This document shows positions 42,612-53,639 of a stretch of DNA of 64,000 bases, piece by piece; positions within the stretch are counted from its first letter, which is position 1; each line of letters opens with the position of its first letter. The notes below the pieces were generated by a model that did not search any database, had not been told where the DNA came from, and saw only the letters and a program-made list of their open reading frames with translations. Source of the stretch: Gnetum montanum (taxonomy: Eukaryota; Streptophyta; Gnetopsida; Gnetales; Gnetaceae); assembly GCA_015680685.1 (NCBI GenBank), contig MNCI01004986.1, positions 79,084-143,083 of the forward strand. Direction: 5' to 3'. The translations under genes were made by a program, and so were the position numbers.

Positions 42612-45456
42612 TCAAATGATCCTAGGCGATGGTGGTTCTTGAGGCTTTGAGGAATCTTCATCAGTGTCATGCATTGGTAGTGGTTGAGGTTGTGGTTGTC
42701 TTGTTACTACTACAACTTTAGGTTGAAGGAGGAAAGCATCTAGTAGTGCTTTCATTTTCTCCTCCTTACTCTTGGGATCATGCATCGTCCATGTAGCTTC
42801 CCCAATGTAGGTTGGAACAAACACCTCCTAATGACATGAGATCATTGGAAAAAACTTCTTGACATTGACAAACTAGGTAACAAACTATTTGCATTCGATG
42901 TCAAATGCTCGCATTGTGTTCTTTAGCTCCTGGTAGTCATTCATCTATCTAGCTAGGTTCTTGGTGAGGGATCATTGATTTTTGAATCACCCTTTGAGGA
43001 CTTTGAGTTCAATGTTATCAATCTTAAGATTTTTCTTGGTGTCCTTATGGTGTTTAAACTCAGCCTCATACAGCAGATATGAGCAAACCACTTACTTCTC
43101 CAAATCTGACCGTGGCTATCTAGTTTTTAGCATTACCAAGTTTAGGTAATGAAGATTGGCCAACTCCATATGCTCTATTATTTCTTTGATCTGCAACTCC
43201 TTCAAGTGGATCTCTACTGTGTTGTAGGCATCAACTCCATCAAGGATGGATTGCCACATCTCTCTTCCTTGCTGGAGTTGTTGGAGGGCTTCATTCACTT
43301 TAGCCTTTAGCATCTGGATTTCTTTTTCATTAATTTTATTTTGCAAGCCAACTTGGTCCCTATAGTGATTTTTCACTTTCTCAAACTTAAGAGCTTCATT
43401 CTTCTAGGTGACAATTTCAATGGTAGACTTTTGATGCAAGGTGCGTACCTCCTCCATTGATAGATTACAGTTCTCTACAACCAATTTCCTTAGTTTAATG
43501 TTGACCCTGGTAAGCTGCTCTTGTTGTTGATAAATAAATTCTTACATTTGATCTCTTTGAGCATTAACATTTTGCAGGCAATGATTTTGTGTGGTCAAAG
43601 CCTCATTTTCTTAATGCATGTGATTTAAGTCCTTTCTAATAAAATGTGTTCCAGATGCTGCCATGGATTGTTTGAAGATAGCCATTACTACTTTCTCCTT
43701 AGCCTTTTAAAATTGTTTCTAAATTTTTTTGATAGCTTCATCTCTTTTCGTTGTTGGGCTAAGGATTATTTACTCTACAAGTCAAGCATGAAGTTCAACA
43801 ACCTCTACAGTGAAACGTTGATTTTGTTTTGGGTCGTTTCTAGTTGTCCCTCAAAAATGATGCATTTTCTCCTTGCATTCAGTAACTTTGAATAGGTTTT
43901 AGTGATGTTCTTCAAAAGATTAAAGATATCCAAAGTTAGTTACATGGGTCCTACCATTCATTCCAGTAGTTGTTCATGTTGGGCTACGTTCAATTTCCTA
44001 CTGATCATGCCTACAGACGTCTACACATCTTGGAGTGCAGATACATCTAGTATAGATGTCGCTAATGGATTCAGTGCTTTAGCTACATGATTAGCTACTA
44101 CTTCTGCTACTATTTCTTACCCTTGGTGCTACATCACTAGGATAGTTTCCTCTTCACCTTTTTCTAACCTCATCGAGAAAGTGGTGGCATTCACAGAGAT
44201 TTTTGGGAATAGATGATGTATTTCTAATGGCACTGTCACCTCTTGAGCATTGGAATCAAACCTCAAAGGTAGCTACATTCTTTGGGCAAAGAAAATGGAA
44301 CCACACCTCTCCATCTAACTAACTATTCAAGCAACCTCATTAAGGTGACTCATTGCTAGCTGATATACAGATGGATCTACCTCACTCATTCATGCCTACT
44401 TCTCTTGTTCGCTCAAGAGCTACTCTCAGATTTGTTGCAAATGCTCAAGGACTACATGGCCTCCAGTGTTGTCTCCAAAGTGGGTGGTGGTGATGGTAGC
44501 TCCTCTTCTTGGATGGCTACTGACATTTTATCCTTCATGATTTCTGCCCATGAGGCCAAGGAAGTATGCCTGAAAGTGTCATTAGAATAGTGAATAATAC
44601 CTGTCCTCTTACAAAGTTTTCTTATAAGGCCTGGAAAGGGCAGGGTCCTCCTTCCACATTTGTTCTCCCTGAAATGCTTCTTAATCTCCAAATAAATCAG
44701 TTGTGGAAGGTTAATGGAAAATTTCCTGCTTAGAGTGGTGTATGCACAAGTGGCGAAGGTAGTCACCTTACTTAGCCTCACTTTTGGATTGATGTGATTG
44801 GCTACAATCTTGAAATAAGTTCTTTTTGTTAGTGTGAGTGCACCCTACTACTTATGGTCCACCCTATAGCATCACTAGGTCCACTCCCTTTTTGCCTTAG
44901 GATCATCTTTTATTGATATCTCTGCTAGTTGTGTTTCAATATCTAGTAACCCTAGTGCCTATGTGATGGCCTCCATTTAATAGGACACTTCAACATCCTT
45001 GATCTTTACAATGAACCCTAGCCTTCAGTTTTTCTAGAAGAGAGAAGTCTCTCCCATGTACCATTTCCAACTGGTCTTGATGATTGGCCACATGGAAGAG
45101 GTTTGCAATTGTGTTCTAACATCTTCTAGAGCTTTCTCCAAAAATGTCCCAAAGTTTATCTCTTAAAGAATTGATCTTTGGATCTCTTGGGACTTGATGA
45201 TGTCTAGGCAGGCTTGAGTTAGAGTGATCTCAAGCCTAGGCATAGATCCAGGCAGTTGAGATGGTTTTGTAGCCATGTCTTCTTCTGGAATTTGTTGAAT
45301 AGATTCTACTTTGGGCTCCTCACGAAGAGGTCCCATTGCATGGGTCACCTCTTATTATTCTTGGCCTTGTTCTTGTTGGCTCCTTCCAGCTTTGGGTCAT
45401 TTCTCTTGTAGTTGTGAGGGTTCTCCTTCCTGTGGGCACTTTTGTTTAGGTGCCAT
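42612..45456 (-). pseudogene. Extra ORF of element D (between integrase and 3' LTR)
   Basis: ATG at 45456 (MAPKQKCPQEGEPSQLQE) to a stop at 42612, about 948 codons with stops and shifts. Readable pieces collinear with 53640-56180 of element E: SSMWPIIKTSWKWYMGETS (about 45060), then 44452-44781 with MRLSKVTTFATCAYTTLSRK, NLPQLIYLEIKKHF and LPFPGLIRKLCKRTGI, a central part, and a coiled-coil-like stretch 43116-43376 (NKINEKEIQMLKAKVNEA, LQQLQQGREMWQSILDGV), ending in a Gln/Pro-rich tail (42612-42824). The LPFPGLIRKLCK region resembles the putative plant transposon protein domain (PF20167-like) by eye; this is tentative. Not a known polymerase, protease or envelope by any motif I can see. Confidence 0.7.
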
Positions 45457-47330
45457 CTACAATCACAATAGGACCATGGATTAGTAATCATTAGGTAACC
45501 ATAAAATGATTAGAATACCTTAACTCTTAAGGGTAGTTACACTTGGTTAAGTTGTGATTATGGCTAATTTAATTAACTTAATTATTATTTCTATTATGTC
45601 TTATCATTGATAAATCATCCCAAAGGTTGTTGAAAGGGTTAACTTGAAAAAGTTGATGTTTATGTATGATTAAAGTTACTAACCCTTAGGGGAGTTAGAA
45701 AAATTTTTCAAAAATTACATTGGAAACCTTAAGGTTTGTGGCCCCCATCATAAAGATCTTACCTCTAGTCAGTCCAAGATTAAAAAATGGAGTGATTTGG
45801 ACAAACAGTTTAAAAGTTATGGACTCTGGAAGGTTTTGAGCTCTAAAAAGTTGCAAAAATTCCCCATGTGTTATGAGCAAATGACAAAAAATTTCAAAGT
45901 GTCCAATGGTATATATAGTATTTTTATATTATGTCGATGAGGTCTTGTTAATGGGGCCTTGTCGATGAGGTTGGTTGCATCAATGAGGCCTCAACAATGT
46001 AGTTGTTGACCACCATTTATTTTCTTTGACTTTGGTCAAACTTGCAAAATACAAGGAATTTTTTGATGAAATTAGGATCAAATGAAAGCTTAGAAGACCA
46101 ATAATAATATGAAATCATGAGAAGAAGGCATTAAAGTTCATAAATTTGAAAAATGGAGAAAATTTGTGTTAATAAATGAATGCAATAAAAGATTAAGGAA
46201 TATTGAGTAGTTTACACAATGGAAAATACAAAATATAAGATTGTAATGATGTCAAAGGTAAGGAACCGTAACCAATCAGGCCAAAACCTATGCAAGTGGG
46301 TCCTTCCCATAGTAGGATCATGCCCTTTTTTCCTTTACATAACCTCAACTAAGGAGTCCATGGGTCCCATAGTTGATTTAATGATCATGATAAGTTAAGG
46401 ATCAACCCAAAAGAATTCACTCAAGAATCCCAATACGTTAGACTAGGACATAGAGCATAAAATAGGACTTGGTAGTGAGGTGAATTATGGTAGCATGGAT
46501 GGATGATAGAGAAGGTGGAATGGACTTCCAAATTAAGGTCATTAGAAGTCCCTTGTGGAATTGTGGTTAAAATGACCTGAGAAGTTCCATCCTTAGTCCA
46601 AACTAAAACTATTCACTTTCAATGACTTCACATCGAAACTCTAAGACCAATCCATCCACTCAAGACATAAGAGTGTCCTCACAAGACAATCATAATTCCA
46701 CAAAGAGGAGAGAGAAGTAGGAAGTAAGAGAGAGGGGACCTTAGTTAGAGAGGACCTTTAGTCATAGGTGTATGTCTTTCGAGTTCCATAACCAGTGCTT
46801 GTAGCACTTTTATTTGTTCAAGGGGTGTGCTTTGAATTCCCATTGTTTTTTTTTAAATGGGAACCACACCATGCAAGGACTTATTCATGTTGAAGGGGTG
46901 TGCTTTGAATTCCCATCATTTTGTTTTTTTTTAATGATGGGAACCACACCATGCAATGATGTTATTTGTCTTCTTATCATTGGTGATATGGAATGGTAAG
47001 AAGTCTACAAAAAACACTCAAGCACTCAAGCAAGAAGAAGAGTACAAAGAGTATTGAGTCCCCTTAAAGTCACACCCTTTACAAACCTTTGGATCCTTCC
47101 TAATTCTAGAACTACCAACGTCACTGATCAATTAAAAGTTTCTTAATTAAAAAGGGACCTCAAATTCCTAAAACAAGGAAAACCATAGAGTTCTTTGGAT
47201 GGGTGGATGATGTGGACTCACTACCTATCCCATGAAAAAGAAATAATGTCAAAGTCATCAGACATCAAAATTAAAAAATAGAAACTAAACATCAACAATC
47301 ATACATTAAGCACAAACCATCATTAGTAAA
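45457..47330 (-). other. Non-coding spacer of element D
   Basis: Minus strand, upstream of the extra ORF. 45660-45760 matches 53060-53150 in E. 46260-46400, 46560-46780 and 46980-47230 match the spacers of A, B and 1. Contains a doubled hairpin. No gene; the short frames are unsupported. Confidence 0.7.
46824..46950 (-). other. Conserved A-rich-loop hairpin, tandemly doubled (element D)
   Basis: Two copies, 46824-46870 and 46897-46950. In element orientation GGTGTG and TTCCCATCATT pair with AATGATGGGAA and CACACC in one copy (11-bp inner stem), and TTCCCATT with AATGGGAA in the other. Confidence 0.7.
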
Positions 47331-47359
47331 TAACAACAACAGCATTGTGTCCTATGACA

Positions 47360-47739
47360 ATAAATGTTTTGTAATCTAGTAGCATTATAACATGTTCAAG
47401 ATGTGTATGATAAGTAGGAATGGATGCTTGTGTTAGAATTAGTTAAGTGATAGATAGTTATTAGATTAGTTAAACATTAATTCACTTTATTCTTTATTCT
47501 TTTTCTTTGGTGACTTAAACCATAAAAGATAAAAATGATAAAAATTATATGCCTTAGTTACACTTAATCATACCCTTGCATCTCACAAGTGGAACTGTGA
47601 AGACAATGATTGCAATGGTCAGTTTCACCTCCTAGAACCAGTGTATTGAGAAACCTAAAGTCTTTGGAATTTGATGTGATCCCTAAGTGAACACTAGCGA
47701 TTCATATGGTTGGGCATAGGGTATACTTACTGATCATCA
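47360..47739 (+). repeat. 5' LTR of element E, 5'-truncated
   Basis: Aligns from about TATAACATGTTCAAGATG with the 3' LTR (56888 onward) to the end ACTGATCATCA at 47739. U3 and R are gone. Junction with element D lies around 47330-47360. Confidence 0.75.
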
Positions 47740-47740
47740 T

Positions 47741-47758
47741 TAATGCCATTTCCAGGGA
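47741..47758 (+). promoter_or_regulatory. Decayed primer binding site of element E
   Basis: TAATGCCATTTCCAGGGA aligns with the tRNA-Asp complement at 12 of 18 positions; five of the six differences are C to T or G to A. Confidence 0.6.
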
Positions 47759-47844
47759 CTTTAGTTAGCTACATGCACTGACTTATTAAAAATTATTCAA
47801 CATTGTTGGATCAAACCTTAAATTCTTAATTATTCAAATAATAA

Positions 47845-47866
47845 TAATAATAATAATAAGCACACT
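47845..47866. repeat. (AAT)n microsatellite
   Basis: About six to seven AAT triplets in the leader of element E. Confidence 0.8.
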
Positions 47867-47959
47867 AGTATTCTTCTTTTAATCCAAAATGTGTTTTTCT
47901 CATAGGGATGATTCTCTACCAAAGTTCAAAAGCACATCCAATCAAAGGAATGAATAGTC

Positions 47960-49880
47960 AAATCAACCATTGCCCAAACAATGTTGAGTGGTATATACTC
48001 ATCTCAATGAGTATGTGCCCAGCTTCACATTTATCTTGCATCAAGATGGACAGATGTGGTGGAGGAACATGAAGGATAACATTGTGTTTCCACCTAATCA
48101 ATTAGTTCTTGTAATGATCCAACAAACTCTTATGAGGTTGGGCATCTTCGGGCTCCATTCTAAATATGTTGTATAGGACCATGACTCCAAGGAATACCAT
48201 TCCACTAAGGCACAATGTAAAATCGATCAACAATAGGAGAAGCATTATGAAGCTATGAAGGGCAAAGGGTTCAATAATCCATTGTTCCTACTAGTTTAAA
48301 AAGATAGTGAGGATCCCTTCCCTAGGGATTCTCATTTCACTAACTCTCCTTGCCTTGGTTTAAATGAAGGGGACTTGAACCAAAACTTATAGTCCACTTT
48401 AAATAATCTTGGTTTAGGAAAGAACAAGTCCCATGATCATGGGGGATCCAAAGGTGCAAGTCATGGTAGGGACAAGCACAAGCATCATGATGATGATCAT
48501 GGCCATGACCATCAAAGATGGGGTGGTAGGAACTACAGTGCTAGTCCTCCTTCATCTTTACCTTCGTCATCCTCTTCTTCCTCCTCTAGCTTTGACCAAA
48601 GCCATAGGGGATGTGACCATTTGGAGGTGACCAGTGGAATAGGGATGATCATAGGGCCCATCAAACTAGTCAAGATCAAGGATGTGGAAAATCAATAGAG
48701 GCTCACCACCATGAAAGAATGTATAGGAGAGGGCATCATAGTTATCATCATCATCGTAGAGGCTATGACTATGATGAACCTTTACTTGTAACTCAAGGTA
48801 TGCTAAACATTGTAAAGGTAGTGAGAATTCTAACAATGCATGTAAAAGATAGTAAAATTAAGCAGTTGGGTATGAACAATATCCTTAAATTTTAAGAGGA
48901 ATATAATTTAGACTTGAAAAACCATCTTTAAGTCTTTCATGATACCTTTTTCTTACAAAACATGGAGAATTAATGGAAGAAACTAAAGCTATTCCCATGG
49001 ACACTCTTAAAGGAAGCTAAAAGTTGATACTAGTCCTTAAAGCTAAAATCAATTCATAGATGGAGTATGATGCTTAAGCTCTTCAAAGACATGTATCAAA
49101 TGTACTCCTAAGTACCCAACCTAAAAAAGTAGATCCAAGGTTGGAAACAAGGAATACATGAACCCTTGAATAGAGCCATGGGCATGTACTATTCGCTTTT
49201 GCATCGATGTCCTAGCCATGGTTATTTTCAAAGGGAGCAACTTTGCCATATGGTAGATGGACTTCAAACAGAACATGAAGAACTCTTGGGGTTTATGCCC
49301 AAGGAAGGCTTTAAGAATTAAGGGCCCATCATATTCAAAGGCTAATAGAGTAGGTTTCTAAGGAAGAATGAGAGTTGAGAAAAATAGAAACTACTAAGTA
49401 CAATCAGGATCCTTCCATCAGAAAAAGACAAGTCTAATTTTGTGATAATGAGGAAGAGGCACCACTTGATGAGATTGTGCAATGAAAGACCTTGCCACTT
49501 CAAAAATCTATCTCTAAAATTTTGACCAAGGTGGACAAAATGTGGGACTCTTTGGATGACAAGTTCCAAACCACTCTAAAAATAGTAGAGGCATCCAAAG
49601 AGCAAAGTAGTGATTATGATCACAGAAGAAGGAAGGAAGCTGAATGTACCCACCAAAGGGATAAGGGCAAGGCTACTATAATAGATGAGGTTGTGGAGAC
49701 CAAAACAGATGATGATGATGGATGTGAAATCTACCAATATGAACATTCTAAGGGATGTTACCTTGTTATGTCACATTTGCAAGAGTCTAGGATGTATGCT
49801 CTAAATCCTAGATTAACAAGAAGGCAAGAACCCAAAAGGTTTCCTTATCTGCAAGGCAACCCAAGGCAATTCCACTAACA
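47960..49880 (+). pseudogene. gag: gag of element E
   Basis: N-terminal domain YTHLNEYVPSFTFILHQDGQ and NIVFPPNQLV with GLHSKYVV at 47988-48180. His/Asp/Ser-rich linker with runs of Ser (48420-48620: HKHHDDDHGHDH, then poly-Ser). Degenerate Retrotrans_gag core around 48860-49100 (MNNILKF, KLKLFPWTLLKEAKS). The MYYSLLHRCPSHGYFQ block (49175) and, from 49492, a clean frame VDKMWDSLDDKFQTTLKIVE with the finger near 49723-49758, where the second Cys is Tyr (C-E-I-Y). Several stops. Confidence 0.82.
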
Positions 49881-50429
49881 TGCTTATTATCTAAATGGAG
49901 CTCCACCACAACCTTATGAGTAGTATCATCAGTGGTAGCACCAATAGTCATGGAGGATGCCACCACCAAGGTAGTAGTAGCCTTACCGACAACCTAATCC
50001 ATATGGATACTATGTTCAATAGCCCATCTCTTCGTGTGACTCTTCCAATCATGCTTCATTTTAGCATCACTACTATTCCTATGAATTCTATGAAGTTTAA
50101 TCTCCATCTTTAAGAGGAGAATCCCCATATCCTTATCACCCTCTTCATCCTTTTGCACATGTTTCTCCATCTTCAACTCAATTACCACTTGCTTCATCAA
50201 TGTAGGATGAAATTCTAGCCTAGCTACAACAACGCAACACTACTAGGGTTGTTAACTTACAACTAGCTCCTCAATTTGAGTGGTTCAAAAGCTAAATCCC
50301 AAAAATGACCATTCTTCCAAACCAACAATCCTACAAAGCCCTCAAAGCTTATGCAATTAATAGCCCTAATTCTCTCTCATCCTTTGCATCTAATTAGTTC
50401 AATTCCCCTTAAAAACCAAACACCTCTCA

Positions 50430-50868
50430 AGGTGCATACTGTCATGTTAACACATGTGGTAAATTACTGAGTAAAGGTTGGTCACATTTGTAAGAAAAGA
50501 TATAATCCTAGAAGTCTCCTTATTTACTTGCAAATCACTAGGAATGAGCCTTGCAAGGCTCTTCTTTATTCATGTTTTGGTGTTAATCTAATTTCTTATG
50601 AGATGTACAAAGCCTAGAACCTACCTTCACTTGAGAAGATCAACATTCATCATGAGTTGGAAAATCAATCCATCACTATTTCCTTGAGACTTGTGGAGAA
50701 CATTGTGATCACCATCTATGGGTGGTCCTATCCTATCAATTTTCTAGTGATTTGAGTTGATAATTGCAAGGGGGACCTCCCAATTATCATGGGAAGGGCT
50801 TCACTATGTACCATTGATGCATGGATGAGCATTAGAGACCTTTCCTTGGATCAACCAGAAATTGTGAA
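50430..50868 (+). pseudogene. pro: Protease remnant of element E
   Basis: Fragments in shifting frames match the protease regions of 1, A and B: the LTHVVN block near 50450, the LLYSCFGVNLISYEMYKA-like active-site region near 50560-50610 (D of D-S-G replaced), and LPIIMGRAS-like block near 50775. The protease-RT linker is cut at about 50850. Very degraded. Confidence 0.65.
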
Positions 50869-51500
50869 AGATGTCTAGTCATTCCTTGGACACACTGGCT
50901 ACTACTGGTGATTCATAGAGAATTTTCCTAACATCACTAAATCATTGGTGGAGCTAACAAAGAAAGATTATTCATTCATATGAACCAAGAAATGCAAAAA
51001 GGCATTCCATTCACTCAAGCAAAAGCTTGTAGAAACTCCAATTCTATGAGCACTCAAGTGGACTATATTGTTTTACATCATGAAAAATGCATCAAAATAT
51101 GCCTTTGGATCCATTCTCATGTAATTTGAAAATTCGAAATATGCATACTACATCCACTAGGTGAGCCAAAGCATTATGGGTGCATAGTTGAACTACACCA
51201 CAATGGAGAAAGAACTAATGGTGGTGGTGTATACCTTGGATAAATTTAGGCATTATGTGCTTGGGTATAAGGTGTATGTGCACATAGATCATAATGCATT
51301 TTGCTTTTTGATGAAAAAATCAATGGTTAGCCCTTTTTTCATATGATGGCTTGTGATCTTGCAAGAATTTAGTCTCACAATGGTAGATCGAAAGAAAACC
51401 AAGAATGTGATTGCTAACCACATGTCTTGATTGCCATGGGATAACAAAGAGGAGGAGAGCACACTTTTTGATCAATTTTCTAATAAACACCTCATTACTA
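50869..51500 (+). pseudogene. RNaseH: RNase H of element E
   Basis: Begins with the RT-end block LGHTGYYW (50890). Then KAFHSLKQKLVETPIL, SKYAFGSILM (Asp of the DAS motif lost), LNYTTMEKELMVVVYTLDKF (about 51190), RHYVLGYKVYVH-D-H and the end WLVILQEFSLTMVDRKKTKN with ANHMS (about 51350-51428). The whole module is deleted in element 1, so E supplies the reference. Confidence 0.78.
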
Positions 51501-51529
51501 TTGTGATAAATAAACAAGTGCCCAATGAG

Positions 51530-52790
51530 CCTCTATGGTACAATGACATCCTCACTTATCTTTTCACTCATGATTCATGGAGATCAACGAACACCTTTAC
51601 AAGGTGTGTGCCGATGGCTTGGTTCATTGGTATGTTCCTAATGTTGACCAATGATGTATCCTGCAGAATTCTCATGAGGGCCCTTGTGGGGGCCACTATG
51701 CTAGGATACACATAGTCATTAAGATATTTATGGTAGGGTATTATTGGCCAACACATTTCAGAGATACTCATCAATTCGTTTGCTCTTGTGATCATTGTCA
51801 ACATGATGGTGGGATGATTGCTCAAATGGAGGGACCTCAATAATGGAACCAACCATTAGAACCTTTTGACATATGGGGCATTGACTTCATGGGCCCCCTC
51901 ATGTCTATGTTAAATTGAGAGGTGTACATCATAGTCACTATTGACTATTTTATGAAATAGGTAGAAGTAATAGTCGTCACTGACTGTACATCCTCTACAT
52001 CTACTCAATTTGCACAACAGAATGTTGTAAATAGGTTTGGGATGCTACATGCACTAATTTCTGATAATGGTACTTACTTTACAAGAACTACCTTTCAAAA
52101 GCTTATGCAACACTTGGGGGTAGAACATAAATTATCAACACCTTACCATCCCCAAGCTAATGGTCAAGTAGAGGTTACCAGTAGGGAGATCACTAAGATC
52201 TTAACTAGAACAATTAGCAAATATAGGAGAGACTAGAGCAAAAAACTCAACGATGCACTTTGGGCCTACCACTCCTCTTGGAAACTCCCTATAGGATATT
52301 CTCCCTATGAGCTAGTGTACAGAAATTTTCTAACTCTTGTAATTCAATTTGAGCTCCATACACTTTCAATAACCTATGACCTTAACCTTGACCTTGACCT
52401 CAACCTTGACCTTGACCTCAGCCATAGAAAAAAAGATTGATCAACCTTAACATGCTAAATGAGAATAGATTGGTGGCCCTATCTTTGAATGAAGTGCATA
52501 AGGAATTAAAAAAAAGAATGCCATGACCTTAAAACTAAGAAAGTCAAATTTCAACCTAGAGATAAACTCCTTTATTGGAACCCCACACATGTACCTTAGA
52601 AAAGTAAGTTCCAAACATTGTGAGAAGCACCTTACATCATTTATAAAACCTTTCCTTTTAGGGCCATGTTGATCTACAAACCTGATAGCCCAAATAAGAA
52701 ATAGTTGGTTTACATGCAGTAAGTAAGACCTTTCCATGAACCCCAAAGAGCCAATGCTAGCAACACCTCACCAAATGGACAACCATGCTC
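51530..52790 (+). pseudogene. IN: Integrase of element E
   Basis: HHCC zinc domain near 51660-51800 (SHEGPCGGHYARI-like, then C-D-H-C), core with GIDFMGPLMS (first D, about 51880), LISDNGTYFTR (second D, 52048) and HPQANGQVEVTSREITKIL (catalytic E, 52150), then FQTL-x-EAPYIIYKTF (about 52610-52650). No chromodomain. The C-terminal hexamer repeat is expanded here. Best preserved integrase core in the window (52042-52236 open). Confidence 0.85.
52376..52428 (+). repeat. CTTGAC hexamer expansion in integrase
   Basis: About eight CTTGAC/CTCAAC units encoding alternating Asp-Leu/Asn-Leu. The element 1 copy (about 3912-3938) has only about four. Confidence 0.8.
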
Positions 52791-53639
52791 AATTTTTTGA
52801 ATCTCCTCCTTCCAACCTATTTATCAGGGAGATGGTCACCCATGCTAATCATTCAAGTGGCTCCTCAACTTTTCCACTTTTTTGTTTTACACTTTCTTTG
52901 TTTTTGTTTTTACACCTTTTTGTTTTCACACTTTTTGCTTTTTATATTTTTTCACATTTGTCCTGAAACAAGAGGAAGAATTTTTGAATTTTTTAGAGCC
53001 TAGAACATTCCAAGAGCAATAACTTCCAAATCGCTTATCTAATTCACTCCATTCTTTAGTCATGTAGCTACCAAAGATAATCTCTTTATCATAGGAACCA
53101 CAAACCTTAGCTTTTTGATAAAAAAATTTTCAAAATTTTTCTAACTTCCACAAAGGTTTGCCCAAGAAACTAACATCAAAACATCAATTTATGAAAGTTA
53201 AATCCTTCTAATAAACTCCAATGACATTCTAAACCGAATTACATTGAAATAATATTAAAATAATCAATCTACCATGGTCATAACTTAGTTAAAGTGTAAT
53301 TTCCCAACAAGATGAGGTACTTAAAAGTTATAAGTTACACATTATATGCTAATCCTTGATTATGTTGTGACCACAAGTGGCACCTAAAGGAAAGCACACA
53401 TAGGAAGGAGGATCATTCCAACCAAGGGAAAATGGACAAGAACTAAAAGGGACCAAGAATAGACCTATGAGCAAGTAGCTAAAACCCATGCAACATGACC
53501 TCTTTAGGAGGAGCTTGAAGTAGAATCTATTAGGTAGATTCCCAGAGAAGTAGTAGCAACTAAACAATCACACTAATATGAAGCACTAGGGCTAAGACCA
53601 AGATTTGAGGTCATCCTAATAGATGCCTACCTTAATCAA
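52791..53639 (+). other. Spacer of element E between integrase and extra ORF
   Basis: Starts with the TCTCCTCCTTCCAACC and GGGAGATGG block shared with element 1 (about 4310-4335), followed by TTTTTGTTTTACACTTT units (52860-52960). 53060-53150 matches element D. Much shorter than the spacers of A, B, D and 1; the hairpin block is absent. Confidence 0.65.

Larger units (their letters stand above)
41420..47330 (-). mobile_element. Element D: 3' part of a Tat/Athila-like Ty3 element with extra ORF
   Basis: Minus orientation, from 5' side: non-coding spacer (about 45950-47330), extra ORF (42612-45456), polypurine tract, 3' LTR (41420-42364). Everything upstream of the spacer (gag to integrase) is missing, the sequence running directly into the truncated LTR of element E. 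Its spacer matches those of A, B and 1, which ties the extra ORF to the same superfamily. Confidence 0.8.

Noticed and set aside
52736-53003. Possible envelope-like membrane protein after integrase in E
   Set aside because: Hydrophobic text comes from T-rich spacer repeats; frames overlap without motif.
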